From the NCBI GenBank assembly GCA_030867875.1, contig JAOWCC010000019.1, positions 112,081,094 through 112,145,093 on the forward strand: DNA of 64,000 nt, given 5' to 3'. This DNA is from Actinernus sp. WN-2022. Lineage: Eukaryota; Cnidaria; Anthozoa; Actiniaria; Actinernidae. The position numbers and the translations under genes were made by a program. Of the stretch, positions 1 through 11,430 are shown one piece after another; the first letter of the stretch is position 1; each line of letters begins with the position of its first letter. The notes under the pieces are model-generated. The model worked only from the letters and a program-made list of their open reading frames with translations, had not been told where the DNA came from and ran no database searches.

Positions 1-65
1 TCGTCAACCCATTCCAGGCCGGACTGGAGTCAAGGATCAATATGGATAAGGTAAACAACACTTAA

Positions 66-535
66 GTAAGTAAGTAGATAGGTGGAAGTCTATACCATAC
101 TGTTATAAACTTCGCTGCTCTGTTATTAGATGATATACACTACGCCCGCTACCGCATCGAATCCTTTGCCGGCTATTCCACTTCTGCTTACCCCAACTAC
201 GCTTAAATTAACATTTATATAAAACTAAATTTACAAATGATTACCAATTACACAAAAGTCTAGTTAGATAAGCACGCGTACATAGAATAACATTACGGAA
301 GTAAGTAAGTAGATGGGTGGAAGTCTATATCATACTGTTATAAACTTCGCTGCTCTGTTATTAGATGATATACACTACGCCCGCTACCGCATCGAATCCT
401 TTGCCGGCTATTCCACTTCTGCTTACCCCAACTACACTTAAATTAGCATTTATATAAAACTAAATTTACAAATGATTACCAATTACACAAAAGTCTAGTT
501 AGATAAGCACGCGTACATAGAATAACATTACGGAA
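66..535. repeat. Tandem duplication, 2 x 235 bp
   Basis: Two adjacent copies (66-300 and 301-535) match almost base for base; the few differences include A/G at the 'gtagatagg'/'gtagatggg' position. Each copy starts with a GTAAGTAAGTAG run. Read on the minus strand this is an ACTT-type microsatellite tail. Because a LINE C-terminal reading frame lies just upstream on the minus strand (792-974), I read the unit as the 3' untranslated tail of that LINE, duplicated once. Confidence 0.85.
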
Positions 536-791
536 GCCGAATGTACGAGTTTTACAATAAAAGGACTAAAACAACAGTTAATTAATAGTAGTACTGTAGG
601 TAGAACATAACCATAGACCTATGATCAATACCATGTTTGATTATCGTTTGCAGTATCTACTACAGTAATAGTAATAATAATAATAATACGTATTCGGAGC
701 ACTTCACAAAGTCTCAGTGCTCTTACAATGATAATATACTACTACAAACTAATGCTAATTTACAATGTATATTAATTTTACAACTATCAAA

Positions 792-974
792 CTAAATAAG
801 GAAGGTCTTGAGTTAGGACTTCAAATAGCTTGGAGAGTCGGTGCTTCTAATGTGGCTAGGAAGTGAGTTCTAGAGTTTAACAGCGGCAACCGAGAAGGTT
901 CTGTCTCCGTAGGTTCTAGTGTTAGATTTCGGAATTGATAACAGATTGCGGGTGGACGACTTAAAGTACGAGTA
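792..974 (-). pseudogene. LINE (L2/CR1-like) C-terminal fragment
   Basis: Minus-strand translation gives the signature end of L2/CR1-clade pol proteins: 'TYGDRTFSVAAVKL', then a stop where W is expected, then 'NSLPSHIRSTDS', a second internal stop and 'LKTFLI', ending at a stop at 792-794. The fragment is under 65 codons and carries two in-frame stops, so it is dead. Coding similarity ends near 1030 beside a run of about 22 T (1034-1055), which suggests 5' truncation or a later break. Its 3' tail would be 1-790. Family assignment rests on the conserved YG-D-R-x-F-x-V-A-A ... LWN-x-LP motif. Confidence 0.7.
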
Positions 975-1057
975 GGTTTGTATTGGTAATTACTCGGGCT
1001 GCCTGTGGCAGCAGCGAGTCTTAAAATGCAAGTCTTTTTTTTTTTTTTTTTTTTTGG

Positions 1058-3560
1058 TTGGGTGTCGCAAAATTTCTGCGCATGCGTTAAAGGTCAAGTT
1101 CACCACCAATCAGATCGCACTGTGCTGGTCACGTAGCACTCGCCAGGTTAATTTATTTACATAATTTAATACAGTAAATCAAAATGGTCGACCCGCGAGG
1201 GCGAAAGCCTTCCAACAGGCTCAGGATATTTCATCTGGCGCTCTTGTTGACCATAAAAATACATGAACAACCAGGAGCTGTAATACATTCGATCAGCGCT
1301 GTTTGGACAGATCCAATGTACATTTAGAAACGTAAGCGAAATACAATATCCAAACACGTTTGGCCAACGGGTATCGAATTATAATCAAAGGTTAGATTTC
1401 GTCAGGCGCGCTCAGATAAGAAAGTTCAAAACTCTCAGACTAGGCGAGACAAGGAGATATCAATTTCAATGAGTCATTGTCAGAAATCTATTCCATCGTG
1501 GGCAATTATGCAATACAACCTAAATTTGGGTCAGGTCTTGTACAGCTAAGGCATGTTTTACGACAGAATAACCAGAGTCTTTCTACTGGATCGAGAGCTC
1601 GAGACATTATACATGTCTGCTAATATGGGGAAAACTGAAACAAAAAATGAATTTTGACGGCAGAAACCCTCATTGAGCCAAGCGGAATATTTACATGATC
1701 CGCTAAGATTTTTACAAATCTTAGTTAAGCAGATGTTTTCAGTGTATGCCAACTGAAAGTTATGCTGTGCTCGTTTTCTGGTTACGGCTAAGTGGGGCAA
1801 CTACACGAACAAGAAGCATGAACTGCCAGCAAAGAGAGAGGAAAAAGTACTTGAAATGCACAGCGCTAGCTGAAGTAGGGAATATATATAATATCTGAGA
1901 CGTTAAATTACGTTACTGTGAAGAGGATCAAAATTCAAGTTTTGTAGCTTGAGACTGTCTACTGCCGTGACTCGTGAGAGAAATTGGAAAAGATCTAGCT
2001 GTTTCATTCAGACACTGGCAAATTTATTGAAAGCTACGAGCTTACTTTATGAGATTATTATTCATTGTGGAATGAAAGGAAACAGGTTAGCTGAAAGTTA
2101 AGTTCGAGGTAGGCTTCGACTTTCATTCCGATTCAGTGCATATGTGCACGAAGGTGGGATGCTGTCACCAACACTACCAAAAGATCCAAAACGAAAGATT
2201 CAGTTACGTAAGTACTGTAAGTAAACTCTTTTTGATTTGAATAAATTTCCTCTCAGTTTGTCTGTTAATGTACTTTTTCTTCTAATTATCGCTTTATTTA
2301 ACATCTCTGTGATTTAGAGTATGCGTACCTCAGAATAAATTATTTGAAAGGTCAACTGAACTCTTGTGTCGATAAGCGCAAATGATTTTGTAAAACAGTC
2401 TGTGAATTTGAGAAGCGGACTTAGAAGAGCTTTCTCATTAGGAATTACAATTTTTTTCTTGCTATGAAATTTATGTTTCATTTCACATTTATTCATACAG
2501 TTTTAGCCGGACATTTCCCCGAGTTTTTGATCTATTTTCAATCAAATTCAAAGTCTGAATATGTCATTGTATTGCATTTACACACTTGAATTGCCAGTAT
2601 TCTGTTGTTCAAATCCTGCGTTATCATAGTCATGTCATAAAAGCAATTAATAGACCAGACGTTTTTATGACGTTCTCACTGGCGAATTAAAGCACGACTT
2701 GTTACTAAGAGGATTTCAAATGAAAGTATATTTCATCTTCAATCTCATGTGGCCCGAGTGAAAGCCCAGATGGGCTCTTGTTCCGTAATATAGATTGGAG
2801 CCTGAACATGAAGGGCTTTGAAAGTAATTTACAGTATCTTATTATATTCTGTTAAATGAACCCGAGGCTTCAAATACTCGATGTATTTCATCACTGGGAA
2901 AAGTTAATCGGTGAGTCAAATTTCCTTGTGTGGTGCCACTTGTCTAGTTCGTGATTGAAATATCTTGTTCGGCATATTTACATAACGTTCTTAAGTAGAA
3001 ACAAACAGTTTAGAGTAGCTTAGGTATTTTTTGTAGAGTTTGGACAAGGTTGTTTACGTTTACGTCGAAGCCAGTTTGTACACACTCGTTTCAAGTCTTG
3101 TTGTTATAAAAAAAAAACGCCTCGTCGATCCATAGCTATTTTGATCATGTTATGACGAATTCGAAAATGATTGTCAATATTAGGACAGACACATAAAAAA
3201 CTAACTGAATTTGTTAAAATGCTGCTTAATAGTCATCCGTCTATTCAAATAGGTGGCTCTTTTCTGTTAGCCTGTGTAAATGTTTAGCAACGTCAGCAAA
3301 ACTTGGAACAAACCGTCTATAGTAGGAGAAAACTTCTAAGCTGCTTAACACTCGTAGGTCTTGACTGGACTGCTTCGACCTTCTTAATAATAATAATACA
3401 ATTCTTTATACAAGAAACTCCCGTCACCCTAAGGTGTTTTCAGGGAAGACCTGTTAAAAATGTTTCAAGGAGGACCTTCTTGTGAGTTACCGCTATTCCA
3501 TCCTCTCTGACAACGAAGTTAATCTCTCTCTGGAACAGATCACAATTATTTGGGTTTAAC
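1058..3560. other. No recognisable gene; unclassified sequence
   Basis: Only short random open frames are present. I see no TIRs, tandem array, LINE or exon with convincing splice sites. It may be intergenic, or intron of the gene whose last exon is at 9062-9421. Confidence 0.4.
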
Positions 3561-3561
3561 T

Positions 3562-4837
3562 TCAATTTGCATCTCTCAACTTCAGAAAGACCTGTTTTAG
3601 ATGGTCTACATCAGTCTTGAAGTCCTTAGCATGAACTATTATGTCATATATGTATACAAGGCAGGTATTCATGGGCAGCTGTGTCAGGGCAGCCTCCATT
3701 AATCTTTCGAACGTGGCATGGGCGTTGCAATTAGCCCAAATGACATAACCTGAAATTGCCATAATCATTTGCCTATTGAGAAGGCCGTCTTCTCTTTGTC
3801 GTCCGAACTTAATTCCACTTACCAATAAATATTCACTTCTAAGATCTAATGTGGAGAACCAAGCCGACCCATACAGAGCCTCTAATGTCGAGTCTATCTT
3901 GGGCAAAGGTTACGAGTCTTTCTGAGTGACATCGCTTAACCTGCGATAATCCACGTAAAACATACTTGTTCCATCTTTCTTACGACCAAGCACAATCGGG
4001 GAAACCAAGGACGAGAAGATGGCTGAATGACCCCTCTTTTTTGCATCTCTGCGACTGTTTAATCAGCCTCTTGTATATTTGTCAATGGTAGATGTCTTTG
4101 ATGTTGCGTTTCTATTCAGTGTACTTCTGAGAAACGATCCTTGTTCTGGCAAAATAATTGGGCAGCCACACTCTGTTGCTCGTTCAAATTTATACATAAC
4201 TTCTGCAGTATAAATCTTTAAGGTGCCCAGGGATGACCCCAGTAAAATTCTTCCAATTTCTCCAAAGTTTGAGATTCATTTACCTTAGGTGTTGGAAGCT
4301 CTGCGACACTAACACACGGCTCGCAGATGCACACTTCGTCTCCTTATGTAACGTTTTCCTTTTCGCAATTCGTACTGGAACGTTACCACTTTGCGTATCT
4401 ACCAATGTCTTGTCGATTATTATATGTCCGGAACGCCTGTGTTCGTCTGAGCGCTCAACTATCCTCCAACCTTGACCTATACTGGAGCCTACGACTTTTC
4501 CTTCTACTATGACTGCAGAATAAACCTTATTTGTTTCTTAAAATAACTCGTAATAGGGTTGGTGTACATCTCCCTCCAGTAGCTGTATGGATACTTAAGC
4601 ATGCGTGATCCACATGGCCATTCGGCTATAGTCAATCACACAGCCATGTTTCTTGAGAAAATCGCTTCCTAGTGTGCACTGGTTGGGTATAGGCGCTACC
4701 CAGACTGTGTGTTCTGTCGCCATTTCTCCAATCCTCAATGTTAATAAACACTTGCTCTCGACTTTGATCCGCTCCTCACTGAACGTGCGCACTTTTGCAT
4801 TTGATTCACCAATTAGTTCATTAAAAATTAAATACAT
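3562..4837 (-). pseudogene. Ty3/gypsy pol remnant (protease and reverse transcriptase)
   Basis: On the minus strand, 4837-4595 reads as a retropepsin-like tail with 'LGSDFLKKHGCVIDYSRM', the usual post-catalytic G-x-DFL-x-x-x-x-x-x-ID of Ty3/gypsy protease. Downstream, about 4060-3930 reads 'MQKRGVIQPSSRPW', then in a shifted frame 'SPIVLGRKKDGT' and 'FYVDYRRLS'. Then 3906-3562 gives 'MPKIDSTLEALYGSAWFSTL' through 'ATFERLMEAAL' and 'CLVYIYDIIVHAKDF'. The order PR then RT is right for gypsy. It is inactive: there are frameshifts near 4005 and 3906, and the catalytic Y-x-D-D is 'YIYD', losing the first aspartate. No RNase H, integrase or LTR was recognised; upstream it runs into a satellite. 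Confidence 0.8.
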
Positions 4838-4865
4838 CGATATTACAGCACATCACCTCACCGAT

Positions 4866-5790
4866 CAAATAGTTTCTCTCCCGCGTGATCGGTGGAATGC
4901 GTCACGTAACCCGTCTCCACCATACGACAAATATCAGCGATTTTAACCCATTAAATAGTTTCTATCACGCGTGATCGGTGGAATGCGTCACGTAACCCGT
5001 CTCCACCATACGACAAATATCAGCGATTTTAACCCATTAAATAGTTTCTATCACGCGTGATCGGTGGAATGCGTCACGTAACCCGATATGTCTCCACCAT
5101 ACGACAAATATCAGCGATTTTAACCCATTAAATAGTTTCTATCACGCGTGATCGGTGGAATGCGTCACGTAATCCGATATGTCTCCACCATACGACAAAT
5201 ATCAGCGATTTTAACCCATTAAATAGTTTCTATCACGCGTGATCGGTGGAATGCGTCACGTAACCCGATATGTCTCCACCATACGACAAACATCAGCGAT
5301 TTTAACCCATTAAATAGTTTCTATCACGCGTGATCGGTGGAATGCGTCACGTAACCCGATATGTCTCCACCATACGACAAATATCAGCGATTTTAACCCA
5401 TTAAATAGTTTCTATCACGCGTGATCGGTGGAATGCGTCACGTAACCCGATATGTCTCCACCATACGACAAACATCAGCGATTTTAACCCATCAAATATT
5501 TTCTATCACGCGTGATCGGTGGAATGCGTCACGTAACCCGATATGTCTCCACCATACGACAAAAATCAGCGATTTTAACCCATCAAATATTTTCTATCAC
5601 GCGTGATCGGTGGAATGCGTCACGTAACCCGATATGTCTCCACCATACGACAAATATCAGCGATTTTAACCCATTAAATAGTTTCTATCACGCGTGATCG
5701 GTGGAATGCGTCACGTAACCCGATATGTCTCCACCATACGACAAATATCAGCGATTTTAACCCATCAAATATTTTCTATCACGCGTGATT
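4866..5790. repeat. 91-bp satellite, about 11 units
   Basis: The anchor GATCGGTGGAATGCGTCACG recurs at 4887, 4973, 5059, 5150, 5241, 5332, 5423, 5514, 5605 and 5696, with a degenerate last start at 5787. The first spacings are 86 bp, because a GATAT pentamer is missing, and the rest are 91 bp. Every unit carries the 12-bp palindrome ATCACGCGTGAT. Substitutions are few (ATTAAATAGT/ATCAAATATT, AAATATCAG/AAACATCAG), so the array is young or homogenised. Open frames crossing it are by-products. Confidence 0.95.
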
Positions 5791-5809
5791 GGTCAGCCAG
5801 ACATCAAAC

Positions 5810-6590
5810 ATCAGTGCATTGGCCTTTTACAGGGATGCAACCACATGGTTTGTACTGGATGGCAAAAATATCAGACTTCATTTATTTAAAGGCACTTGTA
5901 CGAGATCGAAAATGTTATTAGGAAAACCTGTTTGTAAATGCTATTTTCCACCACCGATCTATTGTCGATCTTTCTAAAACAGCGTTTTTGAAGTTTGTTT
6001 GTCCTATCCACTGCACTATAAGCCTCGTTAGTTACTCGTTACCAACAGAGAAGTAACTTGAAAGGAGCACATGAAAATACGACATGTGTGGCACTCGATC
6101 TCTTGGTTACCAGTCTTCTGTCCTATCCACTACACTATAAGCTTCGTTGGATGAAAGAACCGAGAAAAAATGTACGGTAATTTCATGCAACGATAAACTA
6201 GGCAAGCAATGCTTCCTAATAATTTATGAAAAGAGATATTGATATTGCATACAATTGTGAAAAATAAGCCTTTTATCGGCCTTCCGCTCGGGCCACCTGG
6301 TGAATATTACATGGAGTTCATGGAGTTCTAGCATATGTTTGTGTCATACATGCTTTGTGTTAGGGGAGCCAGATAGTTGATTCACTTAACTGATGCTCGT
6401 GATAGTTTATATATAATCGAATGGACCTTTTGCTTGAATGCAATCACGTAGTTGTATTAGATGGACAACATATCTTAATTCATATATTTAAAGGCATTTG
6501 TACGAGATCGGTAGTGTTATTAGCAAAACCTGTTTGTAAATGCTATTTTCCACCTGCAATCGATTGTCGATCTTTCTAAAACAGCGTTTA
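5810..6590. repeat. Direct duplication, about 180 bp, 600 bp apart
   Basis: 5810-5990 and 6415-6590 align, sharing for example ATTTAAAGGCA(C/T)TTGTACGAGATCG, CCTGTTTGTAAATGCTATTT and TCGATCTTTCTAAAACAGCG. A shorter repeat, GTCCTATCCACT(G/A)CACTATAAGC, lies between them near 6003 and 6119. The second copy extends into the element starting near 6287, whose head is also at 27427. Confidence 0.6.
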
Positions 6591-6730
6591 AAGATAGCTT
6601 ACTATCCAGTATCCATGGCACCATCCCATGGAGATCACAAGCTCAATTCATGTGTAAACAAAGTATTACACCAGCACATGACAGCTTCCTGCAAAAGGCC
6701 TAGCTTCACTGTCCAAGCACACGTGCTATA

Positions 6731-6925
6731 GACCAACTTAGCTTGTACATTTGTTGTCCCAATTCAGGTCACCTGACTTTTTTCCCTTGAGTAATGTTTT
6801 ATTGTTTTTCTCTATCCCAAGAGGAAATGTATTAATTTATCTAATTGGAAAACAAAGCACTAAATCCTCTGGAGAGCTGTCATATGATCTGAATTGGGAT
6901 AACAAATGTACAAGCTAAATCGGTC
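6731..6925. mobile_element. TA-flanked MITE, about 195 bp
   Basis: Inverted arms of about 50 bp: GACCAACTTAGCTTGTACAT at left is complementary to ATGTACAAGCTAAATCGGTC at right, and the inner CCCAATTCAGGTCA pairs with TGATCTGAATTGGG. TA flanks both ends (6729-6730 and 6926-6927), as for Tc1/mariner-type insertion. The CCCAATTCAGATCA inner motif recurs in the MITE at 56037-56246, so they are related. Non-coding. Confidence 0.75.
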
Positions 6926-7599
6926 TATTGTAGCATACATGTACATGTAACTTTTCCTTTAGCTAATAGCTATCCCTTGTGAATATTTAGGAATCTGTCG
7001 TTCTAAATGTGAAATAAAGTCATCTATCTAGATCTGCATGCAGTTTTATTTTCGAGTAGAGTGGTGACTTTTCAAAAATTAGTGCTAGTGTTCATTTTCT
7101 ACATCTCAAAGAAGGCTGAAGTTGATAACGAAACATGTGATTTCCACTGTTTTTTTTTCGATCACTGTGGTCGCCCTTCCCGAATTCTTATACTCATGTC
7201 ATGAAGTGACGGAGTGAAAGTGCCGACGCTGGCCTGGAACAACTGAGTAATCGGGCCATTTACTACTTTATTTGATGCCATTACTCTTAACAGAAACGAA
7301 TTTTACATAACAAAAATGAAATCTGGTAAGTTTTATGTGTGTTTTACTTACAAATGTCGGTTCAAATTATTACCACGTCAGGCCACGTGCGTAGGAGCGC
7401 CAGCTAATCCCTAATCCTTAAGTAAAATGTGGGCTCTACCTCGGTGTAACAACCTCACAGACTGCGTCACAAAACTCCCTTTGTTAACTATGAATACTTT
7501 GGGACTTAGAATATTTCCTGAGCACCCGAAGCAGCACTTATAAATTTTACAAGGAATTGGGCAGCCTCTACTTGAAAAAAAAATTCACTGCGCTCAGCG

Positions 7600-7735
7600 T
7601 AGGAATCGAACCCAGGAATATAAGATCTATAGAACGACTGACACAACCCTATCCTAACCCTAACCGCTAGACCACGAATGAACGACTGACACAACCCTAC
7701 CCTAACCGCTAGACCACGAGTGAATTCGTTTGGTG
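7600..7735 (-). repeat. tRNA-derived SINE with duplicated A-box segment
   Basis: On the minus strand there is an RNA polymerase III B box GGGTTCGATTCC (complement of 7602-7613) and two copies of an A-box-like TGGTCTAGCGGTT (complement of 7662-7674 and 7704-7716). The region between is a tandem duplication (7632-7679 and 7680-7721). A-to-B spacing is correct only for the nearer A box. The body does not fold as a full tRNA, so it is a SINE head rather than a tRNA gene. Confidence 0.6.
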
Positions 7736-8275
7736 GCAGTCGTTTTTTTCACCTATTTATATCCACTAATGATGAGTAGCTGCATAAATTTTAGTACACT
7801 ATAATTGTAATACGACTACTCACCGAGCGCGCGAGGGCATGGTCTCTAGGGAATGGTTCTTACACCGAGGTAAACCCAAAATGTGACTAATCTCCATCCA
7901 AAGTCCTCCTAGAAAAACTGAACATCTTGCCATTTTCGTAATTCATCGAAAAAACCTTTGGTTTCAGCAAAACTTCGCTCGCGTTTTGGCACTAGTGTGG
8001 TGTTCGTCGTGTCGAATAAATATCTGGCTAAAAAACGTCCTTCGGCTCCGACAAGGGCGCCAGTTGAAATATCCTGAGCCTATAAATAAATTAAGTGACC
8101 CGCAGTGGCTCGCAGTGTCCCGAGCGATATCAAATCTGATTGGTTGACCTTGTCACGTGTTTGAGCCAACTCGCGACGACAAAACAATAAACACTTGCAA
8201 AACTTTAATCGGGCGGCCAAAGGCCTGGCCCGAGTAATGAGCATGGTGCTTCACATCAACACAATCTCCCCGTTG

Positions 8276-8633
8276 AATTAACAGCTATCCTTAAATGGAA
8301 AACACGCTTGAAATAATGATAATCATTAATTCTAATGACCAGTCAAGGATACTGAGATAAAGATTTGTCACATTCCGAACGGCGATATACGAGCTTAGTG
8401 TAGTAGTCATGATTTATTCACTACACTGCAGTACACGCAAAGGGTTACGAGTTCGAGCCAGAGTAGGAGGACTCGTTTACCTTCTCTTCTTGTTTACCTG
8501 TGAACCCTAGCTCTAGGTGAGTGAGAACCCATCGTTTCCCGTGAACTCGGGTTAGGATTTGTCTTAGAATTAACGATTATCATTATTTCAAGCGTGTTTA
8601 CCATTTAAGGATAGTTGTTAATTCAACGGGGAG
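8276..8633. mobile_element. MITE with about 70-bp inverted arms and internal pol III boxes
   Basis: The left arm starting CTCCCCGTTGAATTAACAGC is complementary to the right arm ending at CGGGGAG over about 70 bp with few mismatches. Flanking AAT on both sides may be a 3-bp target duplication. The interior holds a tRNA-like segment: A-box-like GAGCTTAGTGTAGTAGTC and B-box GAGTTCGAGCC at 8450-8459, followed by a pyrimidine-rich stretch. The same interior recurs at 26212-26620, so this is a family in which a SINE-like sequence lies between inverted arms. Confidence 0.7.
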
Positions 8634-8689
8634 AATGCGTTGTTCACATGGACCTGCACTTGGCCGCTGAAGAACCGGGCACTAATCAG

Positions 8690-8870
8690 GCATTGAGCTG
8701 GGGGTGGCTTTAATGACAGAAATTCATGGGTTCGGAATCAAAAAAACCCTTGCAATTTTTTCTCTACTTTCTTTCTCTTCTGTTTACCTGTGGATCCTAA
8801 AACCTCTTCCATTACCTGGGAATTTATGTTTTGGGTTAGGGTTTGTGTTAGAGATTGGATTTGAAGCCTT
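8690..8870 (+). repeat. SINE-like fragment
   Basis: Contains ATGGGTTCGGAATC (degenerate B box) followed by TTTCTCTTCTGTTTACCTGT and a GGGTTAGGGTTTGTGTTAGA tail, all paralleling the interior of the element at 8276-8633. Probably a diverged relative without the inverted arms. Confidence 0.4.
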
Positions 8871-9061
8871 TTGAGCGATTTCCGTCATTAGGAGCGCGTG
8901 TCGGTGCGCCCTCGGTGAATACATCACATACCCCCGAGAGGAAAGCTAATAACCCTGACTATCTCAATGCCACAAGTAGGGTATTGTTTATATACAAAAA
9001 AAGTAACGGTCAAACCATTTGCAGTATATGTTAATTTCGTTACGACTTTATTACTTTATAG

Positions 9062-9421
9062 GAGGAGGGGTTCATCGGCAAGTCCGCTCTGTTCGAATTG
9101 CAAGACAAACCAGTCACCAAACGACTGCTGTTCATGACGATGGTAGAACACGACAGTAACAACATTCCTTGGGGAGGAGAACCAATCTTACTGGATGGGA
9201 AAATCGTGGGGACCACTTCATCCGCCTCTTACAGCTTCACGCTTGATCAACCGGTTTGTATGGGTTATATGAGTAACCAGGGGCAACCAATAGATGCCGA
9301 GTATGTCAAGGATAGCCGGTTTGAGATCGATGTCGCCGGCGAGCGCTTTCCTGTTAGGGCCGCCATTCACAAGTTTACCGAGCAGCCGACAGACGAATTC
9401 TTCCAGACATTATTTGTCTGA
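9062..9421 (+). CDS. Terminal exon, GCV_T C-terminal-domain protein (DMGDH/SARDH/PDPR family)
   Basis: The reading frame opens after a good splice acceptor (pyrimidine-rich tract ending TTTATAG at 9061), begins 'EEGFIGKSALFELQDKPVTK' and ends at TGA 9419-9421 after 'DEFFQTLFV', 119 residues. It matches the C-terminal barrel of glycine-cleavage T-like enzymes: 'FIGKSAL', 'PWGGEPILLDGKIVG', 'TTSSASYSFTLDQPVCMGY' and 'FEIDVAGERFPVRA'. Family members are mitochondrial: dimethylglycine and sarcosine dehydrogenases use FAD and tetrahydrofolate, while PDPR regulates pyruvate dehydrogenase phosphatase. The WGGEP and TTSSA-YS motifs lean towards PDPR or an uncharacterised paralogue, but one exon cannot decide. 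Upstream exons were not found in the window; the intervening repeats would be intronic. The frame is intact with conserved-looking codons, so this is a real host gene. Confidence 0.8.
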   Translation, partial: EEGFIGKSALFELQDKPVTKRLLFMTMVEHDSNNIPWGGEPILLDGKIVGTTSSASYSFTLDQPVCMGYMSNQGQPIDAEYVKDSRFEIDVAGERFPVRAAIHKFTEQPTDEFFQTLFV

Positions 9422-9866
9422 TATTTATGGCACTTTGATGAGCGCAGGTGCAATCGGTTAGGAAATAAGCGTTTTAAGCTTATACAATGAAATGCTAAGG
9501 ATTTGATGCACGACAGAAGGATACTGCTGTCCTTTTATAAACTCTGGAAAACAATAGTTTTAATTCAAGTTTTTAAAGTATTGTCGTTTTATTAATGTAA
9601 TACCATGATCGCAATCGCTTTTCATCTATTTTCGAGCAATGCGTCTCTAGGGCTTTTGCTGCTCTTTGTTCAAAACACAATACACGACCGCGAAGTGTTG
9701 TTGGTGCCTATTGTTCCGTGACCTCGCCAACTAAACTCAAATATACTAATAAAAAGGTCCCTTCCTCGGCGATTATAGCCTGAGAAAACAGCCGACTCTT
9801 ATCGCTCTCCCGCGAAAGAGACGTCTGAGCAAAGAGCCGGCAAATTCCATTCTGGTAACGTAGCAG
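9422..9866 (+). other. Probable 3' UTR and downstream flank of the 9062-9421 exon
   Basis: AT-rich sequence after the stop with no other coding signal. I did not find a clear AATAAA; TTTTATTAATGTAATA near 9588 is a weak candidate region for 3' end formation. Confidence 0.35.
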
Positions 9867-10043
9867 CAGGGGCGGATTCCTGATTTTTGAAGGGGGGGGG
9901 GGGGGGGGGGGGTGGCTGTCATAGATTTTTTTGTTCGGGAACATCCATTGCCTCTGTAAAATGCTGCAATTTAGCCATTTCAACCAGCCCAAAGGGGGGT
10001 GGCTAGACACCCAATCCACCCCACCCCCTAAATCCGCCCCTAG
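9867..10043. mobile_element. MITE with GGGGCGGATT termini and poly-G run
   Basis: CAGGGGCGGATTCCTG at left is complementary to AAATCCGCCCCTAG at right, about 13 bp. Just inside are a run of over 20 G (from about 9891) and, near the other end, GGGG and CCCC tracts. No clear target duplication. The G run could form a quadruplex and is a likely length-polymorphic site. Confidence 0.55.
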
Positions 10044-10054
10044 TCAGTGTAATA

Positions 10055-10218
10055 GCGATGTTTCGTGTGTCATCGATTGTTATGAATGTCCCAACCAGAG
10101 ATCTATTGTCATCTATTGTTATGAATTTCTCAACCAGAGATCCATTGGTTCCTAACATTACAAATCATGGTTGGACATTAGCATAACAATTGCAATGTTT
10201 ATCAACACGAAACATCGC
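10055..10218. mobile_element. TA-flanked MITE, about 164 bp
   Basis: GCGATGTTTCGTGT at left is complementary to ACACGAAACATCGC at right, with TA on both sides (10053-10054, 10219-10220). Inside is a near-perfect 39-bp tandem duplication, ATTGTTATGAAT ... CCAGAGATC, at about 10076-10153. Non-coding. Confidence 0.7.
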
Positions 10219-10220
10219 TA

Positions 10221-11250
10221 TATTGGAAATTGTAAAAATAAAGTTTGAATATCATGTTTAAACTGTCTGGCCATTATTTATGTTAGTTTTGAACTTTTCC
10301 TAAAAATAATTCTCCCCTTCATAATGAATGGAGCCAAGGAGAGACGGTCACAAGTCTTCTTGGCTTGAAATGAGTTATCCCAGGAGTATATTACAGAGGA
10401 GTGTTCCTCTTCAAACATTATATTGTCACACAACACTGTAGACGGTAGAGTTATTTTTAGCATAGAGTTTCCCGCGAGAAGAAACAAAGGCCGTCACTTT
10501 TAACCAATCAGGATGCACTGAAAAATTGTAATTAACATGGTTCAAACTGCTAAAATATACAAAAGCGCAAGAGAACAAAAGACAACGTAATCGCATACCA
10601 GAACTTCACGACTATAAATGTACACACCATCTACTGTGGAGAAGGGCACAGGAACACTCGTGTGTAATATACTCCTGGTTATCCATATTTTCAAACCTTC
10701 GCTTCATCGTCGACGTCAGGTAAATAATGACTGTCCTCGAAACAGCAATGGTTTTTCTCGTTTCTTCGCACGTGTTAAAATAGCTAGCGAGGTTTTCCCT
10801 GAGATCTCAGTCGTGTCCGTGAATTTGTCAGAACTAGTATGGGGTCGGAAAATGAATTTTTCGGGTCATCAATTGCGGTACACCTCCCAGTGTTAGTCAA
10901 TTTTGCTCCTTGGCTCCATGAACGACAGCGCCAACGTATAGCTGAGTTTGTTTGGGCTTCGCTTCGCGAGTAGCTGTGATGCTACCTTTTTATATGCATA
11001 CAAAGGTAAGATAATTATCCTACTGTGTGCTGCATAAGTTTGAGTTCGATTCGACGCGAGTTCTTGGTAAAAATTGTCATTTTGTGGAGCTTGTTGCGAT
11101 TGCTTGAATCGATTTTCGAGATGAACTCTCCGCCCTTCCATTTATTATGAAGGGGAGACTTTGTTTAGGAAAAGTTCAAAACTAACATAAATAATGACCA
11201 GTCACAGTTTAAAGACGATATTCAAACTTTATTTTTACAATTTCATATAT
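10221..11250. mobile_element. Fold-back element with about 115-bp arms
   Basis: 10221-10340 (TATTGGAAATTGTAAAAATA through CTCCCCTTCATAATGAATGG) is inverted at 11133-11250 (CCATTTATTATGAAGGGGAG through TTTTTACAATTTCATATA) with small indels. About 800 bp of non-coding sequence separates the arms. It abuts the MITE ending at 10220. No target duplication was identified, so boundaries are approximate. Confidence 0.65.
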
Positions 11251-11430
11251 TACACTGATAACACAGAAACTACGCTTGGGCTCCCTGTGATTATGTGATA
11301 TAGAACATTGGATGGGTAAAAATAAGCTCAAGTTAAACAATGATAAAACTGAAGTTATGTTTCTCCACTCTCGCTTCCGACGAGTTCGAATAGCGTTCTG
11401 CCCAGATTCTAAATATAGAAAATTCATAAT

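Larger units (their letters stand above)
6287..8234. mobile_element. Hairpin-ended interspersed element, copy 1 (unclassified)
   Basis: The left end is CTCGGGCCACCTGG and the right end GGCCAAAGGCCTGGCCCGAG, so the termini are inverted (CTCGGGCCA / TGGCCCGAG). The right end alone also folds as a hairpin, GGCC-AAA-GGCC. A second copy starts at 27427, sharing the first 110 bp or so (CATGGAGTTCTAGCATAT, GATGCTCGTGATA), and shares internal text (GTGAAATAAAGTCATCTAT) and the right end at 31197. No coding capacity. Copy 2 is flanked by TAA on both sides, suggesting a Harbinger-like origin, but the terminal hairpin would also fit a Helitron-like element. It contains the MITE at 6731-6925 and a SINE near 7600. 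Confidence 0.45.

Noticed and set aside
1558..1800. 80-codon minus frame as a possible exon
   Set aside because: No domain, no convincing splice sites, no relatives in the window.
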